A stretch of DNA of 64,000 nucleotides. Source: Lepidodermella squamata (Eukaryota; Gastrotricha). The notes below the pieces were generated by a model. That model ran no database searches, was not told the DNA's origin, and saw nothing but the letters and a program-made list of their open reading frames with translations. The position numbers and the translations under genes were made by a program. Location: positions 124,001 through 188,000 of the forward strand of contig JBLDXI010000015.1 of assembly GCA_047495785.1 (NCBI GenBank). Reading direction: 5' to 3'. Of the stretch, positions 9,651 to 20,900 are shown piece by piece (positions within the stretch are counted from its first letter, which is position 1; every line of letters begins with the position of its first letter).

Positions 9651-10762
9651 GACATCTGATTTCTCATCTGATGAGGAATTGAGATATTTTAAAGTTATCG
9701 GTCGACTTCCGTCACTCGCGGTGGAAAATTTTACGCCCAGGCTACCTGGATCCCCGGTGAATTTTTTATGAACAAAGGGCGACGGGAAATATCAACGTTC
9801 CACCGAAAACCGGGCGAGTTTTCGTTTGGCTGCTTACAGAAGAATGAATTTCCACGATGTGTTGACCATGGAAGAATAGAAGAACGAAGAACCGATGATT
9901 TACCTGTAGATGATTTACCTGATTAACCTATAAATTGTAGCGGGCCGAGGCGCACATCCACTCGAAGTTCACCGAACTTCGAAAACATCAAACAAGCCAC
10001 AGCACATGGCTAGCCAACACTGCAAATATATGCTAAACGCCTAACGAACTGCTGAAATAGGAAATCCTCCAGTGCAGGTGCGCACGACGATGTCGATCGT
10101 CAATCAGTCCAGAGTGTAGTGCGTAGTGAGATCAGAACACCGGCGATATCACTATTTCCAAAGAAAACTGGACGCTCTTATAGGCCGATGCGTTATTGTG
10201 AGCGCAAGGCCGGAAACATTTTCAAGTATAAAGCGAGCAAATACACCAGTCCCTATTATACCTTTTGGCCCCACGTAGCTGTACAGAAAGGGCTGTACCA
10301 AAAATGAAAGGCTAGAAATTAATCATCACCCTTGGGAGCTTTGGGTTCATTCATCTTTTCGCATGCCTGCAAAGCTTGCTCAGAAATTTCAGCGGCATTT
10401 CCTTCATGACGTCGCTACGGCTTTACTTTATACCGATTTCTTCATAACCTGCCTTACGGCATCTGTGGTCGCAAAATTATGTTTCCACTAAGTTGGGAAA
10501 GTGAAAATTTTCCATGTCAGCCTGCAGCACTCTTCTGTCACTGGAGCGCCGGCGATAACCTTTTTTTATTGATACCAAAGGTACTTTGTCGAGTGCGATG
10601 CGGCAACCGTAATTTACCAATCATATCAGCTCAAAGTCGACTTCAAGTCGATCGGTACAATTTTTTACTTCAAGCCATGCTGTACAATACATAATTATCA
10701 CAACAAATCGGTTTTATTTTACATGAGATGTAAGCAGCGTTCATAATGCAAATTTACTCTAA
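9651..10762. other. Intergenic, nothing recognised
   Basis: Only short ORFs without similarity or family features are present. No tRNA-like or repetitive structure was seen. The 3' end of the DYNC2I1 gene lies at its right border. Confidence 0.5.
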
Positions 10763-13700
10763 TTAGACTAAATTGAGAAGGTATTCGACAAGTGACGAAT
10801 CCCCAGTTTCAGCAGAATTCACCTCATCGCTGAGAAGAATCGGCTCCGTTAGATAGACATCAACCGAACCTGAGCTGTAAGCGACCGCCTGAAAGTAATC
10901 GAAGCAATTTTTTCATTATTTGAAAGTTAAAACCGAAGCTTACCGATAAAAATCGTCTTGTAGCATTCGAATCCGCTTCGTCGTCGATACCAGATGAATC
11001 TAAGCAATATATCATATCTATGACCGATGCGGTTCCACCGGCGCTTCTCGCTGTTGGCGCTGGCATTGCTATCTCTGTCGCGGGACCCGACCATTGATTG
11101 GCGTATTTCGGCCCGATTTGATACAGGGCAACCTTTGCCTCATTTGTTACGCAGGCTACCGTTGCCAACGAGCCTTGAGTGCTCGTTGAACCTCCTAAAA
11201 CCGCCGAAGCACAGGCGATAGGAATCGGGAATGCCTGCAGTAGCTGATTCTCGGCTTCGAATGTCATCACAGGCTGGGAGCGGGATGTGACGTAGACAGC
11301 GAAACCCATCGCTGTAACGGAAATGAACGCCCCAGCCAACTCGCTCCCCGCTGATAGTTGAGTGGTTTCCCCGGTGATAAACTTCGCAAGGTTAACAACT
11401 GGAGATACAAATTTTCGAACAAAAACGCTAGGTAATGCAGAGCCTAATCCCCCGCCTCGCCCGCCATATCGCGCAACTTGGAGGGTATCACCCGAACTTA
11501 ACCCGATCAAAATGCGGCTAGGACTAGTTGGATGACTCATCATACAAGTTGGTTCTAACAACCCATCAGTTGAGTAAAACGAGGGTGTGATGTTACCGAA
11601 ACTGCTACGCAGCAATCTGATTCTACCCCCGGGTGTGACTGAAGGATCATCATTCATAGTTCGATAACTCCCAGCCCCTAAATCAGCCACGGCCCAGGTT
11701 GCCATCAGACCAGAATCGTCCAGACTTAGCAATTCGCAGCGCAAACCAGCCTGGGATTCTGTCAGGGAAGAACCAGCTGTCAATGGCAGCGGCAGCAAGC
11801 ACTTGAGCGGTGCCATATGAGTGTCATTGGACGTGAAAACTGCAGAACTTGTCGCCACGACGCCCGCACTTCGAAACGACGCAGATTTATTGCTGAAAGT
11901 AGCTCTGAAGTCCCAAACTGTTAGCGAACCATCTGCATGGCCTGCGAACAGCAATTCTGGAGATAGAGAGCTTTCCATTGCGATACATGTAACTCGGACC
12001 CCGCAAGAAAACACAATTTTTGGCTCTGATTTGGCTGCAGAGCTACTCGCGTTCCAAACGGCGATTTTATGCGGCAAACTGAATAAAATTGCGCCTTCTT
12101 TCGGGCCATGTAAGCTAATAAGAAAGTCCGAAGAATGAGGTGGGAATATGACTTTTTCGAGGCAATAGTTGTCCTGCTCTAAAGACAACGGTACTTGGGA
12201 GAAACTGCTGATTTTACTGCCGAAAGTAGCACCAAATTTGCTTTCCATTCGCTTCTTGCCGTCAGCATTGCCTGTTTTACGATGTTGCCCAGTGTTTTGC
12301 CGATTTGCTGAGTCTTCTAGTATACGAATCATCGTTGAGCTTGCATCTCGAACAAACTCGGCAAAATCTTTCGACTGCTCCTGGTTGAGCTTCTTTTTCG
12401 ATGTAACATGAGAATCACCGACTACATCTTGCCCACTGTACTCGTCGTCTTCAGTTGGCGGATTCTGAGTCCAAGCCGTTGAAACTTCGTACTTTTCTGT
12501 CTGGGTCTCCCTCGAGACAGCATCGTCGAATGTCTGGCAGGCTGTTTGTTTCCGATTAGCTTTTCCATAGCTCATGATGTATAGATCATACTCGGAAACG
12601 ACAGGAAAATCAAAGAAATCGATTCTAAATGGATTACAATAATCTCAACTTAACGATGGATCAAAAATTTTATACCTCGTGACGTCGAAGGTTACTAAAC
12701 GAAGAATATCGTTCGCCCTTCGACTCAACTTAGAAGTTCGTTGGATCGCTGCCTTGAAATTCAAGCCAATGGCAGGCTGTGGACCTCTGGGTGTTGCTAT
12801 TTCCTTCGATTTCGAAGTGATGGGCGCGTAATTGTCATTCTTCTGCTGAATTCTACTGCTTTTCTCGCTCGAGTTACCGCTTTCGTAGGATTCTGACGAT
12901 ATAGTTCGCTTGGATACTTGCTCTGGCTGGGGCGAGTGAACTTTTGATTTACTGACGGGTGGTGGAGGCGGGGATGGTTCATCTTCTTTCTCGAAGTCTC
13001 CGTCATCTTCAAAATCATCCTGATACTCCGCCTAAAAAAAACAACAATAGTACATGAATTCAGCAAAACTAACAACATTACCTCAAAATCATCGTCGTAA
13101 TTATATTCTGCAGTCTCCTCAGGTGTCACAGGTTTTGTAGCTTTTTTCACGGGTTGCTGGTATTGCTCATATTCGTCGTCAACCTTCGAGGATTTCTTTG
13201 ATGATGATTTCTTCGTAGAATCTTTATCGTCTTTCACAGATTTCGAAGATTCAGATGTTTTCTTTGACTTTGAAGACTTGTGTTTCCGCTCATCCTCAGC
13301 ATCAGCCAAAGGTGACCGTCGAGGACTGCCGCTATCAGGTCTTGGTTTCGAAATTTTCACCTTCTGTAAGGCAGAAATCGAATTGTCAGAAGGCTCCTTT
13401 CACTCAAGATATTACCTCTTCATTAAACTGAACTTTCTTGCTTTCAGGGATGACCAATTCTGCCCTCTTTAGCGACTTTTCATCACTCGCCTGCAGGGTT
13501 TATAGCAATTTGAAATCTTGGAATGACAAACATGAAAAATCTTACGTGTGATCGACTCTTCGTACTGCTTTCATCTGTGTGCCTTTTGCTCTTCTTTTCT
13601 TCGGCTGATTTATCGGTTTTGACACGTTGAGCTGTGAATTATCGCAGCAAAGGTGATCTTCAAACAAGAGATAAGGCTCAGATTAACTTACATTCTTTGA

Positions 13701-13789
13701 CAGCCTTAGATGAGCGATACGGATCCTTTCAAGAACAAACGGCAGCGCTAAGACTAAACTTTGAATAGTTGAGCTCTTACCTTTGACAT
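10763..13789 (-). CDS. DYNC2I1: Cytoplasmic dynein-2 intermediate chain 1 (WDR60), complete, 882 aa
   Basis: Intermediate chain of the dynein-2 motor that carries intraflagellar transport trains back to the base of cilia; it binds the heavy chain through its WD40 propeller. Proposed exons, 5' to 3': 13781-13789, 13692-13725, 13546-13631, 13416-13490, 13082-13363, 12676-13031, 10944-12624 and 10763-10888; all joins are GT-AG and sum to 883 codons. The N-terminal third is Lys/Ser/Glu-rich, then come acidic YDDDFE/YQDDFEDDGDFE stretches. The WDR60 signature reads FFDFPVVSEYDLYIMSYG across the exon 6/7 join, followed by SRETQTEKYE, where vertebrate WDR60 has an equivalent NEYELYI and DRDIQTEE. 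WD-type repeats follow (LLFAGHADGSLTVWDFRA near residue 500). Human WDR60 is 1,066 aa, so this one has a shorter N-terminus. A TTCTTTCTTCCGCAG acceptor-like site lies 51 bp before the ATG. Confidence 0.88.
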
Positions 13790-14426
13790 GATTCGGAGAA
13801 ATCAATCGATCAACAAGCAGAAATTAAAGCAACATTTTTACTGCGGAAGAAAGAAGTGATGACATCGAATGTTAATAATCGGCGCAATTATACTGAATAC
13901 TTGAGACAATAAGCTTCAATCTTGGTAAGTTCGGATCGACTTTGGATACCGGCTGCGCGTCCCCAGTCGCAACCAAAGACGCTCCAGTCACTGTTATACA
14001 ATTTTTATATATTTCGGTATATATCTGTGTTAATTTTTGAATTTATCATTTTATTGAAAACGCTGTGAATGTCAATTTGATGTCACGTGCTTGCAACGCC
14101 TCGTCACGTGACTCCAGATGTCCGTATTCTTGGGGTCGATGAATGTGTCGCCTTATCATCGTATGCCGTGTTAGGTTCTCTGCCATTTTTTGGCCGTTGC
14201 GATAACAATCTTTTCCGGTTTTTGGACTTGACGGTCTCTTTTGCCATGTGACATGCGATTGCAATACAGTACAGTACTTCTTTTTGCCCCAGATCTTTGC
14301 CCAGATCTTGCAAATAGTTTTAAGGACATGCCAACATTTCTCTCTCTCTCTCTTGATCTCTTTATTCTCTATTTCTCTATTTCTTCTCTTGATCTTGATG
14401 TTGATTAACACATTTGATTTATCTAG
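13790..14426. other. Divergent intergenic region between DYNC2I1 and the next gene
   Basis: Likely carries both promoters. It contains two CACGTGA E-box-like sites near 14082-14110 and a long CT-rich tract (14335-14400) ending in a splice-acceptor-like TTATCTAG at 14426. No clear TATA box was found. Confidence 0.5.
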
Positions 14427-14452
14427 CACTCATCTGTCACTTGGTATTTAAA

Positions 14453-14887
14453 ATGGTCAAAAGAAAGGTCGGCGAGGATTCGGCTGACACCGTCTCAAAG
14501 AAAAGCAAAGCTGCATCTAGTGGAAACCAGGAAAATGCGTCTGCTGATCACAACCTCGAAATGCAACCCATGCCGTGTGAGACTACTGACATTGCAGCTG
14601 CGTTTGAACTACTCGGTCAATCTCTCACCGTTCTCGGTGAGCAGCTGAAAAAATCAGGCTCAACAAAAGTGGTGCAAAAACACGTTTGGCAACCAGGCTC
14701 CGAAGCGATTGAAAATGCTGATGCAGCGCCTTTGCTATTGGATAGTTTTGTCTCAGGTGTCTCAGCCTTGCTGGCTCTTGCAATGAAAGAGCTGAGTAGC
14801 ACCACAGGCCGTAAGACGGCACGTGATGTTCAACTTGCTGATGCTATGATGGAGAATCTCGTGGCTTTCATGCCTGTCATTGACTAA
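14453..14887 (+). CDS. Small unknown protein, 144 aa, with basic N-terminus
   Basis: Single-exon ORF that I do not recognise. Residues 1-20 (MVKRKVGEDS...SKKSK) resemble a nuclear localisation signal. About residues 40-65 and 85-140 are predicted helical with regular Leu/Ala/Met spacing (FELLGQSLTVLGEQLKK, LLLDSFVSGVSALLALAM), suggesting a small helical or coiled-coil nuclear protein. The start is the first ATG after the CT-rich tract and the TTTATCTAG acceptor-like site, which leaves a 26-bp leader. It ends 106 bp before the ABCA start on the same strand, so the two may be co-transcribed. Codon use and flanks look host-like, but an origin from a transposon cannot be excluded. Confidence 0.5.
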   Translation: MVKRKVGEDSADTVSKKSKAASSGNQENASADHNLEMQPMPCETTDIAAAFELLGQSLTVLGEQLKKSGSTKVVQKHVWQPGSEAIENADAAPLLLDSFVSGVSALLALAMKELSSTTGRKTARDVQLADAMMENLVAFMPVID

Positions 14888-14932
14888 TTGTTTTTACTGT
14901 TTCTTTCTCTTCTCTTTGTTATTTCATTACGC

Positions 14933-14970
14933 AATAAACTTTGCTCAGTTTAACTCCTCTGTTTTTCTAG
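14933..14970 (+). promoter_or_regulatory. AATAAA and splice-acceptor-like tract between two close genes
   Basis: AATAAA (14933-14938) is followed by CTCCTCTGTTTTTCTAG, ending at 14970, 23 bp before the ABCA start codon. This is the layout expected between genes of a trans-spliced operon. It could also be an ordinary polyadenylation site plus a 5' UTR intron. Confidence 0.45.
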
Positions 14971-14993
14971 TGTTGTTGACTCGTTATTTGGAA

Positions 14994-17900
14994 ATGGTGA
15001 GTGCAGCAACCCAACTCAGATGGCTGTTGTGGAAAAACTGGATTGTTGTTAAACGGCGTTACATTGCCTCAACTCTTGAATTTTTAATACCGGCCTTCCT
15101 CCCGATTGTTTTACTACTTATTCGTCAAAAAATCGACTCATATGACGTAGACTACCCGCGAGAATTCAACGCATGCAATGACATTTGTCGTTTTCCTGAA
15201 AGTGGCAACTACTCTGATCTCCACTCACTGGCTTACTACCCAGATTCAGAATTTACACAAAACCTCATGAACCAAGTTGTTACGAAAAGTCCTTACATTC
15301 GACATATAACAAGCGCTATGGGCGGCTTTAAAAGCGAAGATGACATGGTAGCTTTCCTGCAGCAATTTAACGGAACTGGCCTGAACACACGATTTTACGC
15401 TGCTGGTATCGTTTTCACAAAAATCGAAGGCGATAAACAGAAACCGAGTTACATTCAATACAAAATTAGACTACCAGCTACTCCGAGGAATAGGCTGAAA
15501 GCGCAGAGTGAAATCGATCCTTTCAGTGCGGATTCTAATTGGAGAACGCAAAATGTATTCCCGAATCCGCTGCCCCTTGGCCCGAGAGAGAAATCGCAGA
15601 ATTGCTCGGCCAATCCTAATTACAAACAGGAGGGCTTCATTTCGTTGATGTGTGCCATTGATTCTACGATAATTATGTTATTCAACGGGTCGAGTGAGCG
15701 AGTTAGGGTGACGGGACAGCGACAGCCATTTCCACCCTATTACAGAGACCCTTACATCATGGCAATCCAGCAAAACTTTGCGTTTTTGCTACTGCTAGCT
15801 TTCTTTTTCACGGTTTTAAACGCTGCGAGTGACATAACTTCAGAACGAGAGGATAAGTTGAAAGAAACGCTGAGAATGATGGGCGTTTCCAGCTCAATTC
15901 AATGGGCGGCGTGGATAATCCGATTCGCGATATCTTCAATCATAATTTGCGCACTCCAAACTCTGTTTTACACATTGCCGTCAGTTGACAAGCCGCCTGT
16001 TGTGCCGAAATCAGACCCATTTATTGTTTTCATATTCATGCTGCTAAGCTGCCTAGCCTCCGTCTCGTTTTCGTTCATGGTATCAAGTTTCTTCAGTTCG
16101 GCGTCTTCCGCAGCAATTGCCAGTGCAATTGCGTATTTATTGTCTTTTGCTCCGTATAATTTATTGCAATTACGATATGGAGATGTGAATCTTGGCGTGA
16201 AAATGGGTATGATGCTAATTTCAACGGTCGGAATGGGATTTGGCGGGCTGGTTATCGGTGATTTTGAGGCACTTGGCACCGGCGCCCAGTGGAATAATGT
16301 GAACGCACCCGCTGGGGTCGACGATCAGTTGACTCTGACCCTTGTTCTCATAATGCTGGCAGTCGATACGGTGCTGTACCTTCTAATCGCTTTCTACGTC
16401 GAAACAGGTTAGAATTCAAATGAAATACTGATGAGCATCACATCCAGTTTAAAAATTAAGAGAGACATAAATTCAAATTTAGAATGCTAGTTGCAGGCAA
16501 ACATTTTGAGAATTATTTTCGCTCAAGGTGGTTTTCTCAAATTTCGAGGATTTTATACTATTCACCCGAAATTCGATTAAATCACTGCACAATTCGTTGT
16601 AATTTTCTCTTAAATTTCGTAAATTTAAACAAAATTTGAACAAAAATAGAAAAATCTCCCTACTTCCCATCAGTGATCAATGTCGAGCTCTTCAAAATAC
16701 TTGTTAATGACCTAGGGCTTGTGCTATAGCCAACCGTGCGCGCCTGAAATTTTTCGATAAATAAAACAAAATATTGGAGAATTTTGCCTCAAGTCTTAGA
16801 ATTCTGGGATGAGCCCAAAATATCCCCAAGACCTTGCGAAGCGAAGCATATATTACCGTATTTGTTCCTGTAGCAGCCCGGGCTACTAAAATTTCTACCT
16901 CGAAATTTTGAAAAATTCGAAAAATGCTATTAGGGATGGGCGATTATTGGAACAAATACGGTAATTCCGAATTTTTCAAATTAAACTAAATTAAATATTA
17001 AACTTCACATTTATTTGAGGATATTTTGAAAATTGTTTTCCATTTTCCTGTTTTAGTGAAACCCGGCGAATTCGGCGTACCGCAACCGTGGTATTTCCCA
17101 GTGAAACCAAGTTTTTGGTTCCCAAGCGTTAAACAATCCCACCAACCAAACTCCGCTGAGCACAACCAACCCGCGCCTGTGCCGGCGTACGGTGACAAAG
17201 CGTGGTTCGAACCTGGCGAGAAGTACGCGTCCACCATGCCAGATGCCGCTGTTAAAATCCGCGAACTCACCAAACGTTTCGGCAATGCGAAAACCGCCGT
17301 TGACGCGCTGTCGCTGGACCTATACGAGGGCCATATAACCTGCCTGTTAGGTCACAACGGTTCGGGCAAAACTACGACCATGTTCATGCTAACCGGCTTC
17401 CTAGCCCCGTCCAGTGGAACAGCTTTGATCAACGGCTCAGACATTCGATCGGCAGCTGATTTGACGGCGATTCGACAGCAACTAGGGCTCTGCCCGCAAC
17501 ATGATGTGCTATTCCGTCAGTTGACTGTTTCCGAACATCTGCAGCTATTCGCGTTGTTGAAGGGCTGTGAGCAGAGCATGTTGGCGCATGAAACTGCGAA
17601 AGCGTTGGAGTCTGTCAATTTGGTGGCGAAACGAGACGAATATGCGCGGAATATGTCTGGCGGGCAGAAGAGACGACTGTCAGTGGCTATTGCACTCATT
17701 GGCGGGTCGAAAATTGTCATTCTCGACGAACCGACTTCTGGCCTCGATCCTGATGCTAGGTAAGAGTCTTATTACAGCTGAATTACAGCTATTTTTTGTT
17801 TATTTTGAAAATTAACCGAAATAATTAAAGATAATCATATTCCTGAGAATTTTAAATTTCTTGTCTAATTTAAATTTTGATTAGTTTGGTGCTCGCAGTT

Positions 17901-20900
17901 GAATTTTTGTCTCAGGTTTACTTGTTCGAAACTTGACTATAGTTTGAGCTGTTTTTTGCATTGAGACCATTTTTGTTACAATCTCATAATGCAACACTCA
18001 ATAGAAACACACAAAGCGATAAGCTCTCTAGGTTTTTTTCGTGAGGTTTTTTGAAGGTTCTACAGCGTGGGCTGCGTGAAATTAGCTTATTCATTGATAA
18101 AATGTGCAATGCCGAGGTGTCAGGCGACCTGATCAGCGATTACGGCTTTTAACCCGATTGCAACCAGGCCGAATGTTTGTCAATTTTTTGAGACCCTAGT
18201 AGTAAGATTGAAACTGATGAAAACGTGCCACGATCGTGACTAAAATTGTAATTACGAGCGACATCGTGATAAAAAATATTGAAAGCCTGGAGAAATATTA
18301 AAAACTATTTAATCAAGACAGTAGCCTCGAATTGCATTTCTCCTTTTTTTTATCAGATTATTACACGGAACCGCAGTAATTGAGGTACTGATAAGGCTCT
18401 GCTAATAAAACTGTAAACTTATTGAAAGACGTTAGAGGTCAATCTTGCGTCGGTCCCTCTCCCTCATTTCAGCATCAATGTAAGAGAAAATGACCGACGC
18501 AAAATTCTACGAAAAACTGACCGAGTTACTTATTAGATAGTTTCAAAAATTTCGAAAAATCGACCTAAATACGAATATTGATTTTGGTTTATCCGCGATA
18601 AATTTCGAATTTTTTTCGGTAAAATCTGAGAGGAAGCTTAGAATTTCAGTAATCCAATAGGCAGCCCAACTTATGATTAAATAGTCGATTCAAGAGTTTC
18701 AAGTATACAAAAACGAAAATTACTGCATGGGAAAATGCTCTAGAACGAGGAATTTTTGTGAGTTCCGAACTGGAATTTAATGATGTTTCTGACTATTTCA
18801 GGCGCTCTTTATGGGATGTAATCGAGAAAGCTCGCGCCGGCCGAGCGATTCTGCTGACAACGCATTTCCTGGAAGAAGCCGACGCCCTCGCCGACCGCGT
18901 CGCTGTTCTCTCAACCGGCAGACTGCGCTGCGTAGGCTCGCCAATGTTCCTGAAACGAACACTGGGCGGCGGCTACCGACTGAACGTCGAAGTGAAGAAG
19001 GGCGGTGATTTGAAGGCCCTCAACAAACTGGTACATGCCAAAGTCCCTAGTGCTCAGCTGTGGGCTCAAACTCTGAGGAACGAACTGCTGTACACCCTGC
19101 CGATCGGGCATGGCGAGGCCTCGCAAAAGGCCATCGAAGAAATCGCGCAGTTGGCCGATGAGCTAGAGGCGGAAGGCCCTGCACTGGGCATGGAATCACT
19201 TGGCCTCACTGCGTCTAGCATCGAAGACGTGTTCGTAGTCGCTGGAATCGCGAAGGAATTCAACGAAAACGACCCAACAGCCGCTGCAGCTGCTAGCAAC
19301 AACGACCAGGCCCCGCAGAGGACTTACGGCGTCGGCGATACGGCTAATCTGGACGACACGCAGCAGTCGACCATCGAATCAGCGGCTGGCGAGGAAAATC
19401 TGACTGCCGTGCCGAAAGATGGCGTTTACACGAGTTTCCAACTTGGCGCGTACCAGTTGTACGCTATGTGTGTTAAATTAGCGATTTCGATGTACCGAGC
19501 CCCGGTCGTCACCCTGGCATCGTTGATTTGCCCGATTCTCTTCACGGCTATTGCGATTGTGTTGATTAAAACGATTCCGGGGTTGAGTGACGCCCCTGCG
19601 CTGCTGCTCACGCCTGATCATTACCAGAAACCAATTGTGTCAACTCTGCCGTTTTCGAATAACTCTCTGTTCGAATCTGCGTACCAGCGAACCCTCACCT
19701 CGCAGTACCCATCAATTGTGTACAACCGTGTGTCGAATTACAAATACTCGGATTTGCAGGACTATTTGAGTGATGCCGGCAAGGGCCATTTGCCCGACTA
19801 CCGGACGCTGTACAACCTGGGCGCGGAGTTTGACGATTCGAAGCAGCACGTGATTGCGTACTTCAACGGCGATGCGTACCACTCGGTGGCTGTTGCGATG
19901 GCGGCGGCGTATTCTGGCATTTTGAACTCGATTGTCGGCGGCGATGGGCAGCTGTACCGCCTGGAGACCATCAACCACCCGCTGCCGACGACGCCGCTCG
20001 AGAAGGCGGAGAACAGCGAGTTACAGTACACGAACGGCTTCTTCATCGCCTTCAATTTGATGTAAGTCTAGTCATTTATTTATTCCCAGGGTTCCTTGGT
20101 ATTCGAAGTTCGGAGTTGAAAAAGCCGAAAACAAGAGCCAAGGACATATGAGCCAAACGAGTCTAAACTGAGAAATGTCATAAAAAAGCCCTTTAAGTCG
20201 TCAGTAAGCGCTGAAGAACTTTGAAAGGAACTTTATTTGTCCTCTTCTCTGCCGTTTCTCTGCCGTAGCATCTTTTGCCGTTTCCGGATTTGAAGAGTAA
20301 CGTCAATAAGTTACACCATACTAATGTTGGTTCATTATGTCGCGATGATGTGGGCAGTGAAAATACAAAGCTAGGGCGTTGAACAAGCTTGAGCCGGTGA
20401 ATCTAAGGGAGGCCTGGCCGTAGTCCAGATACACACGCGTTTCTTATAGGAAATGATAAAGTTGATAAGACAGTATATGAGCGAAGAAACAAGAAAGCGT
20501 GGTTGTAATTAATTTGAGCGATGATCATTCATTTTCATTTTCTCTTCAATTTTTTTGATGATTTTGGTCATTTTGGAACTCGTCATTTTCCAGCATTTCA
20601 CATGACAGGAGATTTCTTGTTCATACGCAGAATAGTCCATCATAATTTCTACGAGACGGGCCGATATGAATGAGATTTTGTGGCGATTTTCAAGATGAGC
20701 TTCTTGTTTATTCAGAAGAGAATTTAAAGCACCTGAGATTAGTAAAGCACATTATTCGCGCTACTATCAGAAAAACAGGGCGTTAAGGCTATAAGAATTT
20801 CGGGTACAAAAGGAGAAGGTTCGGTAGTCATTGGACGTTTTTTTGCCGAATTTTTTTACCGCCCTAAGCGGTGAATCAGACCCTTCAGATGAAGATTCAG

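Noticed and set aside
10119-10694. Short plus-strand ORFs in the 9.6-10.8 kb gap
   Set aside because: No recognisable motif and no in-frame splice partners; consistent with chance.
12581-12600. Acceptor at CGTTTCCGAG for DYNC2I1 exon 7
   Set aside because: It puts the exon out of frame with exon 6; the acceptor CCATTTAG with exon start at 12624 restores the frame and the FFDFPVVSEYDLYI block.
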